Origin: CAVSQX01 sp963730225
GTDB taxonomy: Bacteria; Planctomycetota; Phycisphaerae; Tepidisphaerales; Tepidisphaeraceae
Assembly: GCA_963730225.1 (NCBI GenBank)
Contig: CAVSQX010000004.1
Span: 1,116,001-1,180,000 of the forward strand
Direction of reading: 5' to 3'
Length of the DNA stretch: 64,000 nt
This document shows positions 63,101 to 64,000 of the stretch, one piece after another. Position numbers and translations under genes: made by a program. Within the stretch, counting starts at the first letter, position 1; every line of letters starts with the position of its first letter. The notes under the pieces were generated by a model. It worked only from the letters and a program-made list of their open reading frames with translations. It was not told the origin of the DNA and searched no databases.

Positions 63101-64000
63101 CGGTGCGATCGACATGCTCACGCAGCCGACCGGCGAAACCTACGCCCTGCTGCTGGTTCAGCCGGCCCCGGCACCCGTAAAAGCCGGCGCGAGCAAGACA
63201 TTCAACGAAACGATTCCAGGCCTGGCGGAAATCTACGGCGGCGGCGATGCGGGACTGCCCGACTCCGGTGGGCAGGCGCCGGTCACCATCACGCTGCCGG
63301 CCAATCCAACGGTGGTAACTTTTACCACCGTCAGCGGCACGATCTCGCTGAACAGCCAGGGTGGGTTCAACAATCCCGATGGCGATGTCACCAGCGGAAG
63401 CTATGGAGTTTCTTCTTCGAGCACGACCGCCTACGGCGGATTATCGGGAATCAGCGCCCCGGACGAGGGAGAACTCGTCGGCGCGTTCGTCAGCAATGCC
63501 GGGCCAAGCGGAACGGCTCCAGCCTCTCTTGACTTCATCACCACGGGGACGAATTTCACCACACTTTCGCCGCTGCTCAACCAGGTGTTCTACATCGGTG
63601 ACGGCAAGACCGGCGACCAGACGGGCGCGATTCAGCAATTCGATGTTCCCGCCGGCGCCACCAAGCTGCTGCTGGGAATTCCCGATGCCGAGGGCTACAA
63701 CGGCACGCCCGGCTCCTACTCCGACAATTCCGGTGATTTCACCGCGACGCTCGAGGTTAAGACGGGCGCCGCAACCACCGGCGGTCCGCTGGCGTTCAAG
63801 GTCGTCGGCGTCGACAAGAAAATCAGCTACGTTCAAAGCAGCACTGCTGCCCCAACCACTCCGTCGGTTGATCTCAGCGGGGATCCGGGAACGTACGACA
63901 TGAACGCGACGTTCGACACCGAGTCTTTCCCGTCGCCCGCGATTTCTTCCGCCACCGTCACAACGCCCGGCTCAAGCAGCCTCAGCCTCAATTCCGCCGA
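60155..64000 (+). CDS. Giant secreted LEPR-XLL-like surface protein (3' end outside window, frameshifted)
   Basis: ATG 60155 follows GAAGGAG (60143-60149). After about 20 residues comes LEWR, and the next frame continues TLLSGTVYDAATQ. Removing one G at 60229-60230 gives LEWRTLLSG, close to the LEPR-x-LLSG N-terminal signal of giant planctomycete proteins. From 60231 the frame stays open to the window end (about 1,280 residues in all). It contains a NIDO-like region (FTLNFFGQQYSSVYVNNNGNVTF, STPIIAPYWADVDT), repeated Ig-like strand blocks (YDFDVTYVDPFGISVSTL), and beta-propeller-like repeats (DIAIATDSSGNAHIAYIDS, PSLAFNAQGQLVISYFDD, GELKLAVNSGSGWH). It is a likely adhesin or matrix protein. 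Confidence 0.7.

Noticed and set aside
1..64000. tRNA, rRNA, CRISPR or complete insertion sequence
   Set aside because: No cloverleaf-like T-loop pattern, no regularly spaced identical repeats and no transposase motif were seen on either strand. I could not run a dedicated search.

Overview
This window looks like part of a chromosome from a planctomycete, most likely of the Phycisphaerae type. The signs are high GC, Hanks-type Ser/Thr kinases, PEP-CTERM surface proteins, a giant secreted protein with an LEPR-XLL-like N-terminus, a 'small basic protein' of the kind found in planctomycetes and relatives, prepilin-like cassettes with very large pseudopilins, and abundant TPR proteins. No rRNA, tRNA, CRISPR array or complete transposon was seen. 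The assignment is by gene content only.

Layout. 0-6.3 kb (+): a pseudopilin cassette cut by the left edge. 6.4-12.4 kb (-): a run of YHYH-domain secreted protein, cytosolic Ser/Thr kinase, RarA/MgsA ATPase, 5-formyl-THF cyclo-ligase and a LysM-L,D-transpeptidase. 12.5-16.9 kb (+): a GT39-like membrane glycosyltransferase and a membrane Ser/Thr kinase with a carbohydrate-binding-like extracytoplasmic part. 17.0-17.8 kb: a HigBA toxin-antitoxin pair. 17.9-22.7 kb: a four-gene membrane/TPR cluster. 22.8-29.2 kb: a core block of DUF502 protein, HPF, PTS EIIA, HPr, EI and RNase E/G. 29.2-34.1 kb (-): aminotransferase, small basic protein, and an NtrC-like response regulator with its histidine kinase. 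34.3-38.4 kb (+): Mn/Fe superoxide dismutase, a secreted unknown, an HU-DUF4241 fusion, an SGNH hydrolase and a RelE-type toxin-antitoxin pair. 38.4-44.6 kb: three PEP-CTERM proteins (GloVer repeats, HAF repeats, autotransporter-like strands with dockerin-like repeats) and a DUF2071 protein. 44.9-47.6 kb: GH88-like and GH27-like glycosidases. 47.6-49.6 kb (-): ClpX and a small SHOCT-like membrane protein. 49.8-53.6 kb (+): XseB, a polyprenyl synthase, a GT4 glycosyltransferase, a small PEP-CTERM-like protein and a phosphodiester glycosidase. 53.6-57.0 kb (-): a DSP phosphatase, a GT39 transferase and TatC. 57.2-64 kb (+): a TPR-beta-barrel outer-membrane protein, a FecR-domain protein and the giant surface protein, which runs off the right edge.

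An important property of the sequence: at least ten genes carry a one-base frameshift, mostly in or beside a short homopolymer, with the protein domain continuing cleanly in the next frame. Sequencing or assembly indels explain this better than biological decay, because several affected genes are housekeeping genes (rarA, RNase E). Affected entries say where the break lies.

The most interesting candidate system is the last module (57.2-64 kb), a TPR-plus-barrel outer-membrane protein next to a periplasmic FecR-domain protein and a giant secreted protein. It resembles in layout a dedicated surface-protein export or anchoring unit. The HU-DUF4241 fusion in a lower-GC stretch is the second. Intergenic spaces hold several families of short imperfect inverted repeats, some of which supply stop codons or C-terminal tails to neighbouring genes.
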